Assembly: GCA_039927975.1 (NCBI GenBank)
Contig: JBDSTZ010000148.1
Coordinates: 1-22,089, forward strand
From: JBDSTZ01 sp039927975
Lineage (GTDB): Bacteria > Pseudomonadota > Gammaproteobacteria > Burkholderiales > Burkholderiaceae_D
Reading direction: 5' to 3'
DNA: 22,089 nucleotides
The position numbers were made by a program, and so were the translations under genes. This document shows, in pieces, positions 13,931 to 22,089 of the stretch (its first letter is position 1; the number at the start of each line of letters is the position of its first letter). Under the pieces are notes generated by a model, which was given only the letters and a program-made list of their open reading frames with translations, was not told where the DNA came from and did not search any database.

Positions 13931-15151
13931 ATGAATTCAAGCTCCCACCCACCGCAGGCGCCGATCAGCGCCTCGTTCCGGCGCGCCAGGCCCGCGCAAC
14001 TGGCCGAGGCGCTGCAAGATGCGCGCGATTATACGCTCGCCCTGTTCGATTGCTTCGCCGCCGAGGGGCTCGACGTGCTGACCCGGGTGCCGCACATAGC
14101 GACCATCAATCCGCCGCTGTGGGAGCTCGGCCACATCGCCTGGTTCGCCGAGTGGTTCATCCTGCGCGAAGCCATGTCGACCCACCCGGCGGCGGCGCAG
14201 CGCCATTCGCTGCTCACGCGAGGCGACGACTGGTTCGATTCGAACACGGTGCCGCACCGCAGCCGCTGGACGCTCGACCTGCCCGGCGCCGGCGCGCTCA
14301 AGACCTACTGCCACGAAGTGCTCGACCGCGTGCTCGACAAGCTCTCGCGCGAGGCCGCCACCGACGCGGCGCTGTATCCCTACCGGCTGGCGCTGGCGCA
14401 CGAGGACATGCACGGCGAAGCCTTTCTGTATTCGCTGCAAACGCTCGGCGTGGCCGCGCCGGCCCAGCTGACGCACGACGCGCCATCGCTGGTGCGCAGC
14501 GCCGAACTGTCCTATCCGGGCGGCGCCATGACGCTGGGCGGCGAGCGCGATGGCGGCTTCGTGTTCGATAATGAAAAACCGGGTTTCACCTGTTACGTGC
14601 CGGCCTTCCGGATCGACGCGGGCCTCGTCACCAACGCCGCCTTTGCCGAATTCGTCGCCGACGGCGGCTACCAGAATCGCCAGTACTGGAGCGGCGCCGG
14701 AAGCGCCTGGCTGATGCGGCAGGAGCGGTCCTCGCCGCGCTACTGGCAGCGCGACGGCGGCGGCTGGCGCACCGTGCGTTTCGGCGTGCCTGCCACCCTG
14801 GCCGGCGCCGAACCGGTGCGCCATCTGAGCCTGTACGAGGCGCAAGCCTACTGCGCCTGGGCCGGCCGGCGCCTACCGACCGAGGCCGAATGGGAGTTCG
14901 CCGCGCTGTCGGGCCAGCCGGGCTTCGGCTGGGGCCAGCTGTGGGAGTGGACCGCCTCGCCGTTCGAGCCGTATCCGGGCTTCGTGGCCGACCGCTACGG
15001 CGAATATTCCGAACCGTGGTTCATGACCCACCAGGTCTTGCGCGGCGCCTCGTTCGGCACGCCGTCGCGGTTTGGCTCCGCGCGCTTTCGCAATTTCTAC
15101 AAGCCAGAGCGCGACGACATCTTTGCCGGCTTCCGCACCTGCGCGCTGTGA
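13931..15151 (+). CDS. senA: Selenoneine synthase SenA (EgtB homologue)
   Basis: In characterised sen clusters SenA is a non-heme iron enzyme that couples hercynine with the SenB selenosugar on the way to selenoneine. 406 residues: DinB-like N-terminal domain with probable iron ligands His68 (WELGHIAWFAEWF) and His157/His161 (LAHEDMHGEAFLYSL), and an FGE-type C-terminal domain from about residue 185 with RRLPTEAEWEFAA, LWEWTASPFEPYPGF, VLRGASFGTP and a terminal FAGFRTCAL. Compared with EgtB in this window the active-site neighbourhood differs: GSSCATP becomes GASFGTP (Cys lost), FTGIRL becomes FAGFRTC, and the insertion before the WEW/CWQW block is shorter. Two adjacent ATGs (13928, 13931) are possible; no ribosome site precedes them. 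The upstream frame is open far beyond this point but overlaps senB antisense and is not used. A generic EgtB cannot be excluded from sequence alone. Confidence 0.87.
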   Translation: MNSSSHPPQAPISASFRRARPAQLAEALQDARDYTLALFDCFAAEGLDVLTRVPHIATINPPLWELGHIAWFAEWFILREAMSTHPAAAQRHSLLTRGDDWFDSNTVPHRSRWTLDLPGAGALKTYCHEVLDRVLDKLSREAATDAALYPYRLALAHEDMHGEAFLYSLQTLGVAAPAQLTHDAPSLVRSAELSYPGGAMTLGGERDGGFVFDNEKPGFTCYVPAFRIDAGLVTNAAFAEFVADGGYQNRQYWSGAGSAWLMRQERSSPRYWQRDGGGWRTVRFGVPATLAGAEPVRHLSLYEAQAYCAWAGRRLPTEAEWEFAALSGQPGFGWGQLWEWTASPFEPYPGFVADRYGEYSEPWFMTHQVLRGASFGTPSRFGSARFRNFYKPERDDIFAGFRTCAL

Positions 15152-15253
15152 TTGCAGCCTGCCTTGTTGGCTGAGGATTGACCCAGGCCGTCACGCGCGC
15201 CCGGCGGTGGCGTTACGCTGGCCCGGTGTTCCACATCGCGACGGGCAAACATC
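15152..15253. other. Spacer after senA
   Basis: About 100 bases with one weak inverted repeat (CAGCC/GGCTG near 15156-15174) and no T-run. No clear promoter or terminator is seen; the small secreted protein gene may be read through from senA. Confidence 0.3.
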
Positions 15254-15577
15254 ATGGCTTTCCAGCGGCTCAGCACCAGTATTCTATTGTCTCTCGTCAT
15301 CTGCGCGCCGGTCGGCGCCGACGAGTTCCTTGGCGGCACCTTGCACAGCGCCAGCCTGCGCGACTGGCATCTTGCCAGCTCACAAAATCAGCTGGCGACC
15401 CTGGGCGATATCGTTGGCCGCATGCTCAACATCGGCGATCCGGTCGAGCTCAGGACGCGCACCCTGGCCGTGCAGGCCTGCATCAACCGGGTGGCCGGCA
15501 ACTTCACGCTGCGCTCGCAATCGGTGGCGGACACGGCGATTGCCTGCATGGCAGAACTGGGCTACCTGAAACGCTGA
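15254..15577 (+). CDS. Small secreted protein of unknown function
   Basis: 107 residues with a clear Sec signal peptide (MAFQRLSTSILLSLVICAPVGA, cleavage before DEF). The mature part of about 85 residues is mostly helical in character: LASSQNQLATLGDIVGRMLN, then TLAVQACINRVAGNF and VADTAIACMAELGYL. Two cysteines in the mature part could form a disulfide in the periplasm. I do not recognise a family. It lies about 100 bases after senA in the same direction and converges with the rhodanese gene (9 bases between stops). No ribosome site stands out before the ATG. A link to selenium metabolism is only positional. Confidence 0.6.
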   Translation: MAFQRLSTSILLSLVICAPVGADEFLGGTLHSASLRDWHLASSQNQLATLGDIVGRMLNIGDPVELRTRTLAVQACINRVAGNFTLRSQSVADTAIACMAELGYLKR

Positions 15578-15586
15578 GCCGGCGAC

Positions 15587-16549
15587 TCAGGCCGCTGCGC
15601 CGGCCAGCGGCAGCGCGCCCTGTTCGGCCACCCGGCACGTCACCGGGTTGGCCGGATCGCGGCTCCATTCGAACCAGCCGCCCTCGTACACGCCGATGCG
15701 TTCCCAGCCCATCAGCCAGGCGTAGAAGAAAGCCAGCGAAGCGCGCCAGCCGGTGCCGCAATAGAATGTGACTTCCTGGTCGGGATGGATGCCGCTGGCG
15801 GCCCACATCGCCGTGATGGCCGCCGCCGGCAGCATGCACCCGCGGGCGTCGAGAAAGGCGCTCATGCTGTTGATGTCGCCATCCTCGCCCGAGTGGCCCC
15901 AGCGCGCGCCGGGAATATCGCCGTTGACCGCGATGTAGCGGTAGCCCGAGCTGGCGCCGATGAATTCCTCGCGGGTGCGGATGCTGACCACGCTGGCGTC
16001 GGCGCGGGCCAGCAAGCGGCGCACCTGCGTGATGTCGACCAGGTAATCGGGCCGGGCAGGGAAGGGGCAACCGAAACCGGCGGCCGGCTCGCAGCGCGCG
16101 GGCGCACCTTGCACCAATGGCAGGTCGGCCGCGCACCAGGCCTGCAGCCCGCCGTCGAGCAGGCGCACGTCGCGCACGCCGGCATACAGCATCAAGTGGG
16201 CGGCGCGCGCGGCGGCAAGGTTGTTGCGGCCGTACAGGATCACGGTCGTGTCATGGCGGATGCCAAGGCCAAGCAGCAAGGCCAGCAGGGCGTCGTCGGC
16301 GATCTTGTTCCACAGCGGTTCGTGTTCGAGCTGGGCGGTGTCGAGGTAGGCCGCGCCGGCAATGTGGCCGCGCGCAAAGTCGGCCGCGCCGCCGCAGCCT
16401 GGTTCGAGCAGCCGCCAGCCGCGCGCCGGGGCGGCCTCGATCTCCGCGCCCGCCAGCAATCCGGCCAGCCAGCGCGGGCTGACCAGCTGTTGCCAGCGTG
16501 GCAGGTCGGAGCGGAAGCCGACCGGGCGGGGAGGGTGGTGCGGGACCAA
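15587..16549 (-). CDS. YnjE-like tandem rhodanese sulfurtransferase
   Basis: Transfers sulfane sulfur through a persulfide on its active-site Cys. Two rhodanese domains: an N-terminal one (about 20-145, LVSPRWLAGLLAG to LLDGGLQAW) whose would-be active loop is LYGRNNLAAARA without Cys, and a C-terminal one (about 165-305) with active loop CGTGWRAS, Cys264 from the TTG start. The stretch DIPGARWGHSG, ITAMWAASGIHPDQEVTFYCGTGWRAS and YEGGWFEWS closely recalls E. coli YnjE. The start is unresolved: no in-frame ATG precedes the first domain; the TTG at 16549 is a guess, and an ATG at 16578 is in another frame. No signal peptide is visible with this start. Near sen genes it could handle selenium as well as sulfur; that is inference. 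Confidence 0.85.
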   Translation of the reverse strand: MVPHHPPRPVGFRSDLPRWQQLVSPRWLAGLLAGAEIEAAPARGWRLLEPGCGGAADFARGHIAGAAYLDTAQLEHEPLWNKIADDALLALLLGLGIRHDTTVILYGRNNLAAARAAHLMLYAGVRDVRLLDGGLQAWCAADLPLVQGAPARCEPAAGFGCPFPARPDYLVDITQVRRLLARADASVVSIRTREEFIGASSGYRYIAVNGDIPGARWGHSGEDGDINSMSAFLDARGCMLPAAAITAMWAASGIHPDQEVTFYCGTGWRASLAFFYAWLMGWERIGVYEGGWFEWSRDPANPVTCRVAEQGALPLAGAAA

Positions 16550-16591
16550 GTGACGGAGCGGCGTGCGCGAAAAGGCATTGATGGACCGGCG

Positions 16592-16597
16592 ATTATA
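16592..16597 (-). promoter_or_regulatory. Candidate -10 box of the rhodanese gene
   Basis: A perfect TATAAT on the minus strand (reads ATTATA on plus) 43 bases upstream of the TTG codon taken as start. The -35 region (about 16615-16620) is GC-rich and does not match consensus. Confidence 0.4.
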
Positions 16598-16638
16598 CCG
16601 GTCCGCCGCGCCTGCGCCGAATGGCCGGGCCGGCGCCG

Positions 16639-17115
16639 CTACTTGAGGTAGACGCCGCCGCAGACAATCACCTCTTCGAGCGGCTGGCAATACATCGCTT
16701 TCGGTTCGGTCTTCTTGCTGACGGGATTGGTAAATTTGTACTCTTGCCAGAACGCCGTGTGCTTTTTCGCCATCTCGACCCGTTCGCGCACGAACTCCTT
16801 GCCGTCGGCATCCTTGATGTCCAGGAGATTCTTGTCGATCATCTTGGTGTTGGCGCCGTGCGCGTGCACCACGCCGTCGTTGCCGTAGACGACGATGTAC
16901 AGGTCGCGGTCGGTGTACGGCCCGTCCTTGCGGTTGATGTCGACATAGGTTTTTTCCCTGCCATTGGCCTTGATGGCGGCGACGGTCTTCTTGACCATGG
17001 CCTCGGCTTCCGGCTTGCTGACCAGTTTGTCCTCGGCGGCGGCCGGCTGGGCCAGGACGGCGCACAGGGCGAGGGGCAGTAAGGCGCTATTGCGCAAGGC
17101 TTGACGAGTAAGCAT
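16639..17115 (-). CDS. Secreted single-Cache domain protein
   Basis: 158 residues. A signal peptide of about 28 residues (core LLPLALCAVLAQPAAA) precedes one small-molecule-sensing Cache fold: VSKPEAEAMVKKTVAAIKANG, TYVDINRKDGPYTDRDLYIVV, GNDGVVHAHGANTKMIDKNL, KEFVRERVEMAKK, and a last part FTNPVSKKTEPKAMYCQPLEEVIVCGGVYLK. Such stand-alone periplasmic Cache proteins are common in betaproteobacteria and are usually annotated by domain only; ligand and partner are unknown. Two cysteines near the end (YCQPLEEVIVCGG) could form a disulfide. GAAGGAG lies just before the ATG at 17115. It is separated from the rhodanese gene, which follows on the same strand, by about 90 bases. Confidence 0.8.
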   Translation of the reverse strand: MLTRQALRNSALLPLALCAVLAQPAAAEDKLVSKPEAEAMVKKTVAAIKANGREKTYVDINRKDGPYTDRDLYIVVYGNDGVVHAHGANTKMIDKNLLDIKDADGKEFVRERVEMAKKHTAFWQEYKFTNPVSKKTEPKAMYCQPLEEVIVCGGVYLK

Positions 17116-17314
17116 CGGAGCTCCTTCATTGAAATCGCGCCGGGATGGCGGAACATCCATGCTAGACCGTACTGCGCTGATTATCTTGCCGAGAGCCAAG
17201 AGATTGATATGCCTCAAAGAATCCTCGCGTCCGCCACGCAAGGCGCATAAATATTCCGGTAGCCAAGATGTTTTTGATAGTGGGTATGCCGTGAATGTCG
17301 TGGATAACGCAACA

Positions 17315-17332
17315 GTCGGAGCATGTTCCGAC
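17315..17332 (-). terminator. Hairpin after antitoxin gene
   Basis: 6-bp inverted repeat GTCGGA/TCCGAC with a 6-base loop directly after the antitoxin stop. No T-run follows on the minus strand, so it is a weak terminator at best. Confidence 0.25.
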
Positions 17333-17336
17333 GTGA

Positions 17337-17675
17337 TCAGCCCGCTGTGGATTTGCAGGCTGGAAGCGACGATGTGGCGGGCGCAGCCAGCGGCTGCACT
17401 GCCAGGCGCAGCCCCATCGCCTTGAGGATTGCCCTCAAGCTGTTGAGCGCCGGATTGCCCTTGGGCGAAAGTGTGCGATACAGCTGGGTCGGGTTCAAAT
17501 GCGCTTGTTCTGCCACCGCCTGAACGCCACCGAAGGCCTGCGCCATATGGCGCAGCACGATCAGCAATTCGGCTTGGTCGCCGTCTTCCAGAATGGCGTT
17601 GACGACTTCCAACGCGAACGCAGGGTCATTTCGGTACAGCTCTGCCATTGCATCGTCATGGGGTCTACTTTTCAT
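17337..17675 (-). CDS. HigA-like HTH antitoxin (addiction module antidote)
   Basis: 112 residues. The first part (RNDPAFALEVVNAILEDGD, ELLIVLRHMAQAFGG) is typical of the addiction-module antidote family, followed by a Cro/C1-type helix-turn-helix VQAVAEQAHLNPTQLYRTLS and the family end NPALNSLRAILKAMGLRLAV. It should bind its promoter and, in an intact system, neutralise a RelE/ParE-fold toxin encoded just upstream. Here only the toxin's C-terminal stump remains, overlapping this start by 11 bases, so the antitoxin appears to be an orphan. It may persist as a regulator or to guard against related toxins. Confidence 0.82.
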   Translation of the reverse strand: MKSRPHDDAMAELYRNDPAFALEVVNAILEDGDQAELLIVLRHMAQAFGGVQAVAEQAHLNPTQLYRTLSPKGNPALNSLRAILKAMGLRLAVQPLAAPATSSLPACKSTAG

Positions 17676-17787
17676 CGTCCGTCCTCCGTTGCCAGTCCTG
17701 CCAGCAATTCACCGCCCGCGCAACGTCTGCGTCCCGTGTCTTCTTTTCGCCGCCGAATAACAGCAACAGCACAGGCGGCCCTATCAT
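17665..17787 (-). pseudogene. C-terminal fragment of a HigB/RelE-type toxin
   Basis: From 17787 the frame reads about 40 residues, IGPPVLLLLFGGEKKTRD then ADVARAVNCWQDWQRR, matching the last third of addiction-module killer proteins (a hydrophobic strand, GG-KK, then an amphipathic helix). A normal toxin has about 95-110 residues, and the N-terminal two thirds including most catalytic residues are absent: the frame is closed by TAG just upstream, and no matching sequence appears in the other frames before the rhlE terminator. The stop overlaps the antitoxin start, as in intact modules. Confidence 0.6.
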
Positions 17788-17848
17788 TTTCGTCTATAAA
17801 CGAATGGAGGGCAAGAATGCGGAGGCCGCTGCAGTATTCGAGCGCATG

Positions 17849-17884
17849 AAAAAAGCGCCACGTCCGAACCGGAGGTGGCGCTTT
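17849..17884 (-). terminator. Intrinsic terminator of rhlE
   Basis: Perfect 10-bp stem AAAGCGCCAC/GTGGCGCTTT (17852-17861 and 17875-17884) with a 13-base loop, followed on the minus strand by a run of six T (17854-17849). It lies 40 bases after the rhlE stop. Confidence 0.85.
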
Positions 17885-17923
17885 CTTGAATACAGGCAGC
17901 GCGAAGCTGCCGGCTGTCAGCGA

Positions 17924-19321
<1,398 letters not shown>

Positions 19322-19652
19322 TGTTTTCTTTTCTTTCGGTATAGATCAGCGCCCGAGCACATACTGCGGGCGCAAAATAGCAACGCGAACCAACACAACG
19401 AAATGACTCAGACTTGAAAGAAATTTCGGCACAAAAGCTTTGCGCCGGGACGGTGTCAGGTACGACACACAAGGCGGGAGGGCTTTATGAAGGGCTATCC
19501 GGTGGAGTAGCCCAGGCTTGCGAAGCTGCTAATTTTTACTGCATTGACACTGCCTGGAAACGATCGCAAACCTGATTTGCGAAGAACTTATTGCAGCGCA
19601 CAAACAACACTATACAGTAGTTTCACTGTGCGTGCACGGATTAATCCCGGCG

Positions 19653-19728
19653 CCCGCCCGCCAGGCTCGCGCAGGGCGGGCCCGGCAGGGCGCCATGGCG
19701 CAGGCCAATCCTGCCGCAGTGCGCCATG
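19653..19728. repeat. GC-rich inverted repeats upstream of pectate lyase
   Basis: Two palindromic elements in tandem: CCCGCCC (19653-19659)/GGGCGGG (19674-19680), and a perfect 9-bp stem CATGGCGCA (19694-19702)/TGCGCCATG (19720-19728) with an alternative inner stem CAGG/CCTG. They could be a REP-like element or a folded leader. No second copy is seen in the window. Confidence 0.5.
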
Positions 19729-19758
19729 ATCGTATTTGCAACACCTCAGTTTGTACGG

Positions 19759-19787
19759 TTGACTTCCCTCTTGAATCCCAACAGTAT
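19759..19787 (+). promoter_or_regulatory. Candidate pectate lyase promoter
   Basis: TTGACT (19759-19764) and CAGTAT (19782-19787) with 17-base spacing. The -35 is good and the -10 poor, suggesting dependence on an activator if it is used. It would give a leader of about 160 bases. Confidence 0.3.
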
Positions 19788-19955
19788 CGCTCGACCAGGG
19801 CTGAAATCGGTTTCCTGGCGAACAATAACGAGTGTGCGGACCAGCGTTGCGGAGCGCGGATCTGCCACGGCAGGCAGTGAGGAGAGCTCACTAAGTAGTT
19901 TGGTAATACGTTTTTTAACGTTTTAAAAATAACCACTCACTTGGAGATGCGCGCA

Positions 19956-21491
19956 ATGTCTTTACCCATGAAACCACTCATCCGCATGTTGATAGCAAGT
20001 TCCATCCTGGTCGCCGGCAGCAGCCTGGCGGCGATTTCCTCGCTCGGGGCGAATGGCTGGGCCAGCACCGGCACCAACAATCTGGGCCTGGCCGGCACCA
20101 CCGGCGGCGATGGCGCCACCGCCGCCAAGACCTACACGGTGAGCGACCGCAACGGACTGATCCAGGCGCTGTACGGCAGCAGCGCCACCATCCAGACCGA
20201 CGGCAGCTTCAGCGGCACGCTCGACAACAGCCGCAAGATCATCTACATCAGCGGCACCATCAGCCTGAACATGAACAAGGCGCTGACCGAACTGAGCGCC
20301 GACAACCACCTGCAAAACGCCAACGCCGGCAGTTCCACCTGCGCCAGTTACGGCTACACCTCGGCCACCACCTTGTGGAACGCCTACCTGAACGCCTACA
20401 AGCCGCCGTACGCCAACGTGCCGCCGGCTAGCGACCCGATCGAGGCGGCGCGCGCCTGCGCCGGCAACCAGTTGAAAAAGACCGTCGTGCTGAGCGTGCC
20501 GTCGAACACCTCGATCATCGGCAACGGATCGACCGCGAAAATCATCCACGGCACCCTGATGATCAGCGGCGCCAGCAGCAGCGCGCCGGTCGACAACGTG
20601 GTGGTGCGCAACGTGGCCTTCGAGGACGCCTTCGACTTCTTCACCCAGTGGGATCCGACCGATTCGGGCGGACGCTGGAACGCCAATTACGACACCATGT
20701 CGATCCAGTACGCGACCCACGTCTGGATCGACCACTGCACCTTCTCTGACGGCGCGCGACCCGACAATTTGTACCCGTCGGAGTGGGCCTCGCCGTACGA
20801 CGGCGCCAACTACCACGTCGCCCATCACGACGGCCTGCTCGACATCACCCGCTCGGCCAACCTGGTCACCATCTCGTACAACCACCTGCACGACCACGAC
20901 AAGTCGATGCTGATGGGCAGTACCGACACGGCCAGCCTGACGGCGGAAAATCCCGGCGTGCTGAAGACGACCTTCCACCACAATTATTTCCAGAACCTGG
21001 TGCAGCGCCAGCCGCGCATTCGCTACGGCATGGTCCATCTCTACAATAACTATTTTGCCGGGACCAACAACGCCGCCAGCTACAGCTGGCTGGTCGGCTT
21101 CACCGCCGCCCAGGGATCGAAAATCTTCGCCGAAAATAACGTCTTCGATATCAGCGGCGGCGCGGTGGCGAACGATGTGGTGGGAACCTCGGCCAGTTCG
21201 GGTAGCGCGCTCACCGGCTGCGCGGCGCTGTCTGGCATGAGCACGGCGCGCTGCTCGCCGTACATCTTCGATTCGGGCACCTTGCTCAACGGCGCCACCG
21301 TCAATGCCAGCACCACCGCGCACGCGGCCAACAGCCTCGTCACGGTCAGCACCACGCCGTGGCCTTCGGCTGCCAACCCGGCCGCCACGCCGTCGGCCAC
21401 GCCGGCCAACTACTACACCTATTCGGCCGACACCACGGTCAATATGGCGACCACCGTGCCGGCCGCCGCCGGGGTGGGCAAGATCGAGTAA
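19956..21491 (+). CDS. Secreted pectate lyase, polysaccharide lyase family 1
   Basis: Cleaves polygalacturonate of plant cell walls by beta-elimination, needing calcium; exported. 511 residues. The signal peptide (core IRMLIASSILVAGSSLAA) is followed by a parallel beta-helix domain with the family 1 blocks: VWIDHCTFSDG near 256, LLDITRSANLVTISYNHLHDHDKSMLMGSTD near 290-320 (calcium and fold residues), and RQPRIRYGMVHLYNNYF from about 351 with the catalytic-region arginines. An insertion near residues 120-185 with two cysteines precedes the core. The C-terminal ~40 residues are Ala/Thr/Pro-rich. GGAG at 19943-19946 favours ATG 19956; upstream in-frame TTG 19941 and ATG 19947 are less likely. 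A strong bidirectional terminator follows. Confidence 0.93.
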   Translation: MSLPMKPLIRMLIASSILVAGSSLAAISSLGANGWASTGTNNLGLAGTTGGDGATAAKTYTVSDRNGLIQALYGSSATIQTDGSFSGTLDNSRKIIYISGTISLNMNKALTELSADNHLQNANAGSSTCASYGYTSATTLWNAYLNAYKPPYANVPPASDPIEAARACAGNQLKKTVVLSVPSNTSIIGNGSTAKIIHGTLMISGASSSAPVDNVVVRNVAFEDAFDFFTQWDPTDSGGRWNANYDTMSIQYATHVWIDHCTFSDGARPDNLYPSEWASPYDGANYHVAHHDGLLDITRSANLVTISYNHLHDHDKSMLMGSTDTASLTAENPGVLKTTFHHNYFQNLVQRQPRIRYGMVHLYNNYFAGTNNAASYSWLVGFTAAQGSKIFAENNVFDISGGAVANDVVGTSASSGSALTGCAALSGMSTARCSPYIFDSGTLLNGATVNASTTAHAANSLVTVSTTPWPSAANPAATPSATPANYYTYSADTTVNMATTVPAAAGVGKIE

Positions 21492-21559
21492 GCCGGCAGG
21501 CCCGCCGGTTTGCGCACAGCCGGCCTGGCTGCGCGCGAACCGGGCAGGGGGCTGAAAGC

Positions 21560-21597
21560 AAAAAGGGCACGCGAACCAGGTTCGCGTGCCCTTTTTT
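21560..21597. terminator. Bidirectional terminator, pectate lyase / mltD
   Basis: Perfect 16-bp stem with loop CCAGG (arms 21560-21575 and 21581-21596) whose ends are A- and T-runs, giving a T-tract on both strands. It lies between two converging genes and can serve each. Confidence 0.9.
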
Positions 21598-21625
21598 AAT
21601 CCGCGCCGTCGGGCGCTGCGATCGT

Positions 21626-22089
21626 TTAGTTGGCGCGGCGGCGGCCGTTCTTGCTGACTGCCTCGGCCGTGACGGTCTTGCGCTTGCCGCTGACTTTGCT
21701 CTTGAGCTCGGCCACTGCGTCGGCCGCCCTGGCCTTGATGCGCTCGGCCGTGGTCATCTTGTGGGTCTGCGCGACGCGCTTGCCGGCGCGGTCGGCCTCG
21801 AAGGACATCACGGCGCTGTCGACCACTTGCTCGGCAATATCGCTTTGCACCGAAGTCGAGGTGCGCGGCACCAGAATGGTCGAGCCCGCCTTCAGATGCG
21901 ACTGGGCCGGAATATTGTTGGCCTGACGGATGACCTCGGGCGTGGTGCCGAAGCGCGACGCCAGCGAGGCGATGCTTTCCTTGGCGCCGGTGATCTTGTG
22001 CGTGGTCCAGGTCGACAGCGCGTGGCCCCACTGGGCCAGGTTCAGGTGGAACTTCTCGGCGTTTTCCTTAGGCAGCAGGATCTTGGTTT
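21626..22089 (-). CDS. LysM-containing lytic transglycosylase, MltD-like (C-terminal part)
   Basis: The 5' part lies beyond the right edge; about 153 C-terminal residues are visible. They begin with ILLPKENAEKFHLNLAQW, the segment that links domains in MltD-type murein transglycosylases, then a LysM module (HKITGAKESIASLASRFGTT, VIRQANNIPA, LKAGSTILVPR) that binds peptidoglycan. The rest is a long basic tail rich in Lys, Arg and Ala (VSGKRKTVTAEAVSKNGRRRAN). The catalytic domain is not visible, so the call as lytic transglycosylase rests on recalled similarity of the linker and LysM; another LysM-containing wall hydrolase is possible. Confidence 0.75.
   Translation of the reverse strand, partial: TKILLPKENAEKFHLNLAQWGHALSTWTTHKITGAKESIASLASRFGTTPEVIRQANNIPAQSHLKAGSTILVPRTSTSVQSDIAEQVVDSAVMSFEADRAGKRVAQTHKMTTAERIKARAADAVAELKSKVSGKRKTVTAEAVSKNGRRRAN

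Larger units (their letters stand above)
19322..19955. other. Long intergenic region between rhlE and pectate lyase
   Basis: About 630 bases without a supported gene. It contains small hairpins (GTGTC/GACAC and GGGCTA/TAGCCC around 19456-19515), GC-rich inverted repeats at 19653-19680 and 19694-19728, a candidate promoter at 19759-19787, and an AT-rich patch with ACGTT/AACGT just before the pectate lyase. The part next to rhlE should hold its promoter and 5' leader. Short frames here look random. Confidence 0.5.

Noticed and set aside
19962..22031. Minus-strand open frame of 689 codons
   Set aside because: Antisense to the pectate lyase, and crosses a strong bidirectional terminator.

Overview
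The window is GC-rich and densely coded. It looks like the chromosome of a betaproteobacterium, most likely Oxalobacteraceae (the Massilia/Duganella/Janthinobacterium group). That placement rests on remembered similarity of several proteins (LeuA, YnjE-like rhodanese, PelB-type pectate lyase, proteobacterial curli operon) and on base composition, not on a database search. No mobile element, rRNA, clear tRNA or CRISPR array was seen.

Layout. 1-618 (-): start of a PhnD-type substrate-binding protein of the putative selenate transporter family, cut by the left edge. 782-3946 (+): tight operon egtD, egtB, yihY/brkB. 3947-4543: non-coding stretch with a well-formed promoter and intrinsic terminator framing a structured RNA candidate, plus a small ORF. 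4544-7746 (+): curli operon csgE (frameshifted), csgF, csgG, csgB-like, csgA-like, with a terminator-like hairpin between the last two. 7787-9475 (-): leuA, with a long leader that may encode a leucine-rich leader peptide. 9955-10593 (+): DUF1906 glycoside-hydrolase-like protein. 10597-13894 (-): senB, selD and a membrane GGDEF diguanylate cyclase, closely spaced. 13931-15151 (+): senA, divergent from senB. 15254-15577 (+): small secreted protein of unknown function. 15587-16549 (-): YnjE-like two-domain rhodanese. 16639-17115 (-): secreted single-Cache protein. 17337-17787 (-): HigA-like antitoxin preceded by the C-terminal stump of its toxin. 17924-19321 (-): RhlE-type DEAD-box helicase. 19956-21491 (+): secreted PL1 pectate lyase. 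21626-22089 (-): C-terminal part of a LysM lytic transglycosylase (MltD-like), cut by the right edge.

How the genes work together. The main system is selenium/sulfur metabolism. EgtD makes hercynine. EgtB sulfurises it toward ergothioneine. SelD (SenC role) makes selenophosphate, SenB makes a selenosugar from it, and SenA joins selenium to hercynine to give selenoneine. A selenate-type binding protein and a rhodanese lie nearby, so uptake, activation and incorporation of selenium may be encoded within about 16 kb. The diguanylate cyclase at the end of the senB-selD unit and the curli operon point to surface and biofilm functions. The pectate lyase and other secreted proteins fit a soil or plant-associated lifestyle.
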